Part shown: piece by piece, positions 13,217 through 15,561 of the stretch
Layout: each line of letters starts with the position of its first letter
How positions within the stretch are numbered: the stretch's first letter is position 1
Source of the DNA: Anaerolineaceae bacterium
GTDB taxonomy: Bacteria > Chloroflexota > Anaerolineae > Anaerolineales > Anaerolineaceae
Direction of reading: 5' to 3'
Assembly: GCA_017995665.1 (NCBI GenBank)
Contig: JAGOIM010000013.1
Span: 1-15,561, forward strand
DNA length: 15,561 nucleotides
The notes under the pieces: model-generated
Databases searched by the model: none
The model's input: the letters and a program-made list of their open reading frames with translations, nothing else
Told to the model about the DNA's origin: nothing
Made by a program: the position numbers and the translations under genes

Positions 13217-13591
13217 TTAGGGAAGTTCATATTGATCGAGCGTCCAGATAAAAACTACCGCCCCACTGCGGCCAAGTTTTCGGCCTTCGTTCGCCGGATG
13301 TGGTTCAGGGTCGCTATCAAAAGCATCAGAACCATTCTCATCCGATGTTTGTGAATCCTCGGATAATCCATAACCCTGATGAATCACACTCTCACCCGGA
13401 CAGGCTTCGCTGATAATATCCAATACGGGTTGCAAATCGCGCGTTCGCGCAGCAATAAAGAGCGTCATTTGCGACTGGCGCAACATACCGCCTCTTGTTT
13501 CAGAATAGGTGGCTGTAAAACCGGCGTTATTCAGCAAAGCCAGAGCTTCGTCGCCATATCGTCGCGGGACAACCGCCATCACCATTTTCAT
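13217..13591 (-). CDS. PII-like / c-di-AMP receptor-like small protein inside the ATP synthase operon
   Basis: A 124-residue protein whose first 65 residues, MKMVMAVVPRRYGDEALALL followed by NNAGFTATYSETRGGMLRQSQMT (given in two pieces: NNAGFTATYSETRGG, MLRQSQMT) and LFIAARTRDLQPVLDII, follow the PII-like fold of the cyclic-di-AMP receptor family (DarA/PstA, Pfam CdAMP_rec): a strand, a helix ending NNAGF, a strand, the GG-x-L-R loop, T-x-x-I strand and second helix. An acidic linker (about 66-103) stands in for the family's long loop, and the final GRSGAVVFIWTLDQYEL (107-123) matches the closing strand (typically GGATVFV). Ligand residues are only partly kept (GGFLRxGNTT is GGMLRQSQMT here). 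The start ATG 13591 overlaps the atpA stop as ATGA, and atpG begins nine bases after its stop. It may sense a nucleotide and act on the ATP synthase. The family call is fairly good; ligand and role are inference. Confidence 0.68.
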   Translation of the reverse strand: MKMVMAVVPRRYGDEALALLNNAGFTATYSETRGGMLRQSQMTLFIAARTRDLQPVLDIISEACPGESVIHQGYGLSEDSQTSDENGSDAFDSDPEPHPANEGRKLGRSGAVVFIWTLDQYELP

Positions 13592-15258
13592 GATTTTCGT
13601 TTCTCTTTCTTTTCTTTTTGAGCGATAAACCACTCAAATTCACGGAACAGTTCCGCTTTGGTTTCATCGCTTAATTCCCGATGATACCTAATTTGGTCCA
13701 CCAGGTTCGCTGCATGATTATACAGGTATTCCATCAGTTCCTTGGAATAAGTTGCTACATTCTCCGGCTTAACATGATCCATAAATCCGTTGGTCAAGGC
13801 GAGGATAAGCATAACCTGGTCTTCCATTTTGATCGGTTGGTGAGGTCCTTGCCTCAGCAATGTGTCAAGCCGCCGTCCACGCTCAATTTGGCGTTTTGTG
13901 GCGTCATTGACTTCAGTCCCAAAACGGGAGAAGCGCGAAACTTCTTCATATTGGCTCAATTCGAGCTTCAATGCACCGACAACCGATTTCATCGCCGCTT
14001 CCTGGGCGGCGGAGCCAACCCGAGAGACTGATGCGCCAATTTCGATTGCAGGTTTGTTTCCCTTGTTAAATTCATCAGCATTCAAAACAATCTGACCATC
14101 GGTAATCGAGATCAAATTGGTGACGATATAGCTGGATATGTCACCGCGTTGGGTGGTAACAATTGGCAAGGCGGTAATCGAACCGCCACCGTTTTCTTCG
14201 TTCAAGCGGCAAGCGCGTTCCAAAAGGCGCGAATGCAGATAGAAAATATCGCCCGGATAGGCTTCACGTCCCGGTGGACGGCGCAGCAAGAGGCTCATTT
14301 CGCGATAGGTATCGGCATGTTTCGACAAATCATCGTAGACAATCAAAACATCCTGCCCTTGGTCGAGGAAAAACTCTGCCATGGTTACTCCGGCATATGG
14401 CGCCAAATAGCGCAAGGCGGGCGGGTCATCGGGGCTGGAAACTATCACCGTGGTCTGATGCATGACTTCATGGTCTTTAAGCGTCTGAATGGCATTCAAA
14501 ACAGATGATTTTTTCTGTCCGATAGAAACATAAATACACTTCACATCGCTATCGACCTGACTCAAAATCGCATCAATTGCCAGGGTCGTCTTGCCGACCT
14601 GTCGGTCGCCAATAATCAATTCACGCTGTCCTCTGCCCAATGGCAAAAGCGCGTCAATAATTTTCGTGCCGGTATATAAGGGGGTATCAACCGGGGCTCT
14701 TTCGACGACACCTGGCGCAATTTTTTCCACATGACGATATTCAGAGGGAATAATCGAGCTGTTGCTGTCCAAAGGACGCCCCAAACTGTCAACCACTCTG
14801 CCCAAAAAAGACATCCCAACCGGAATGCTGAGCCGCCTGTTGGTCGCCTGAGCCAAATCCCCACCACGAATGCCGGAATCGGGACCGAGCAAAATAACGT
14901 CCACATGGTCACGGTCCAAATTCAAAACCATGCCTTGCACGCCATTCGGAAAGGTGACTAATTCTTCCAAACGAACCATCGGCAGCCCGGAAAGCGTGGC
15001 AATCCCGTTGCCGATATGCTGAACGGTACCGACGCTCTTAATCGAAACGCGGTGTTTGTGCTCACGGCTGAGCGTACGCAGCTCGTTGACTAAATAATCA
15101 GTTTTCAGGCTATCAGGCCTGGGAGTTACGCGTTCACGGGTAGTCTGTTTTACCTGCTCAAGAAAAGCTTGCTGATCAAGCGCCAAAGGGTCATTGGAAG
15201 CCAAGCGCTCTTTGAGATTAGCTAAATGGGGTTGAGCAGCCAGGTCTAAATCAGTCAT
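13588..15258 (-). CDS. atpA: F-type ATP synthase alpha subunit, N-terminally extended
   Basis: Alpha is the non-catalytic nucleotide-binding subunit of the F1 hexamer. Over 556 residues it shows the beta-barrel segment (SVGTVQHIGNGIATLSGL, 75-92), Walker A GDRQVGKTT (217-225), VYDDLSKHADTYREMSLLLR in 308-327, RRPPGREAYPGDIFYLHSRL (326-345) and SVSRVGSAAQ (410-419), whose arginine R413 reaches into the catalytic site of beta. About 45 residues precede the usual N-terminus, and the C-terminus ends in a basic KEKKEKRKS tail. The segment VTFPNGVQGMVLNLDRDHVD and the order alpha-X-gamma recall alternative forms of the enzyme. The start ATG 15258 lies eight bases inside the end of the upstream delta-like gene, and its stop overlaps the PII-like start, so translation is coupled along the operon. 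The call is secure. Confidence 0.96.
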   Translation of the reverse strand: MTDLDLAAQPHLANLKERLASNDPLALDQQAFLEQVKQTTRERVTPRPDSLKTDYLVNELRTLSREHKHRVSIKSVGTVQHIGNGIATLSGLPMVRLEELVTFPNGVQGMVLNLDRDHVDVILLGPDSGIRGGDLAQATNRRLSIPVGMSFLGRVVDSLGRPLDSNSSIIPSEYRHVEKIAPGVVERAPVDTPLYTGTKIIDALLPLGRGQRELIIGDRQVGKTTLAIDAILSQVDSDVKCIYVSIGQKKSSVLNAIQTLKDHEVMHQTTVIVSSPDDPPALRYLAPYAGVTMAEFFLDQGQDVLIVYDDLSKHADTYREMSLLLRRPPGREAYPGDIFYLHSRLLERACRLNEENGGGSITALPIVTTQRGDISSYIVTNLISITDGQIVLNADEFNKGNKPAIEIGASVSRVGSAAQEAAMKSVVGALKLELSQYEEVSRFSRFGTEVNDATKRQIERGRRLDTLLRQGPHQPIKMEDQVMLILALTNGFMDHVKPENVATYSKELMEYLYNHAANLVDQIRYHRELSDETKAELFREFEWFIAQKEKKEKRKS

Positions 15259-15561
15259 GTTCCGGAACCGCCAGTGTTTCTAATTTTTGGGAAATTTCTT
15301 CGTTCAGAGAATCCAAATGGGATCCAATCGAATTGTCCAAAATGATGTCACCAATTCTCGCTTTGATGCCGGCAACCAGTTTTATGTCGATAGTAACATT
15401 AATTTCAACTTCTCTGTCAGCCAGTGCGTTGAAGGTGTTGAGCAATTTGTTGTATTGTTCGACTGACAATTCGCGAGGAACGCTAACTTCAACCATCGGA
15501 AAGCGGTCTGCCAAGGACTCACGCAATCTATGCACCGCACGCATGTCGGTCTTACCCATAT
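15251..15561 (-). CDS. atpH: ATP synthase delta-type C-terminal domain (delta or b/delta fusion), partial
   Basis: Only the last 102 residues are in the window; the Met at 15559 is two bases from the edge and is probably internal. The visible part matches the C-terminal domain of the delta (OSCP) subunit of the peripheral stalk: ADRFPMVEVSVPRELSVEQY (17-36), a helix, VEINVTIDIKLVAGIKARIG (51-70), then DIILDNSIGSHLDSLNEEIS (71-90), the equivalent of the family's D-x-x-L-I-G-G-[VIL]-x-[VI]-x-[IV]-G-D-x-[VIL]-x-D-x-S segment. Its stop overlaps the atpA start by eight bases. Whether the whole gene is a stand-alone atpH or the end of a long b subunit with a delta-like tail cannot be told from here. 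Confidence 0.75.
   Translation of the reverse strand, partial: MGKTDMRAVHRLRESLADRFPMVEVSVPRELSVEQYNKLLNTFNALADREVEINVTIDIKLVAGIKARIGDIILDNSIGSHLDSLNEEISQKLETLAVPEHD

Noticed and set aside
13592..13633. Longer start for the PII-like gene (138 codons, from 13633)
   Set aside because: The extra 14 residues come from the lysine-rich end of atpA in another frame; ATG 13591 gives the family's N-terminal strand and an ATGA overlap.

Overview
The window looks like a chromosomal segment of an uncultured or little-studied bacterium of the Chloroflexota, most likely class Anaerolineae. This rests on protein texture and not on a search. The S21 and IF-1 sequences, an oversized SecA with no C-terminal zinc motif, and palindromic GGTAGGGG-type repeats scattered between genes all fit that group. 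Housekeeping genes have balanced base composition. The stretch from about 6430 to 10620 is visibly AT-richer and reads as accessory DNA.

Layout. (1) 1-945, minus strand: a translation block rpsU-infA with a strong Shine-Dalgarno for rpsU, a plausible promoter and an intrinsic terminator, followed by the N-terminal part of a GNAT acetyltransferase cut by the window edge. (2) 946-1442: intergenic, with the rpsU promoter, a paired palindromic repeat and the secA promoter. (3) 1443-6425, plus strand: secA (1321 aa, with large insertions) and surE, separated by two hairpins. (4) 6430-7655: a REP-associated tyrosine transposase (RAYT) gene flanked by inverted copies of its presumed palindromic repeats, with more copies downstream. 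(5) 7656-10016, minus strand: a two-gene operon, a small all-helical protein with an R-N-x3-H (HEPN-type) motif followed by a reverse transcriptase of the Abi/'unknown group' kind. This is a candidate antiphage module and the most novel-looking item here. (6) 10176-10613, minus: a small single-span membrane protein of unknown function. (7) 10920-12200, minus: an AI-2E/PerM-family membrane protein. (8) 12287-15561, minus: the distal end of an F-type ATP synthase operon, in transcription order a delta-like C-terminal domain (cut by the window edge), atpA, a small PII-like/c-di-AMP-receptor-like protein, and a divergent atpG. No atpD or atpC follows atpG.

How the genes work together. rpsU and infA serve translation initiation. 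secA drives protein export. The ATP synthase genes are tightly coupled by overlapping or near-abutting start and stop codons, and the PII-like gene between alpha and gamma suggests nucleotide-responsive control or assembly of the enzyme. The RT/HEPN pair sits between repeat-rich intergenic regions next to a RAYT, as expected for an insertion hot spot carrying defence genes. No tRNA, rRNA, CRISPR array or complete insertion sequence was seen.
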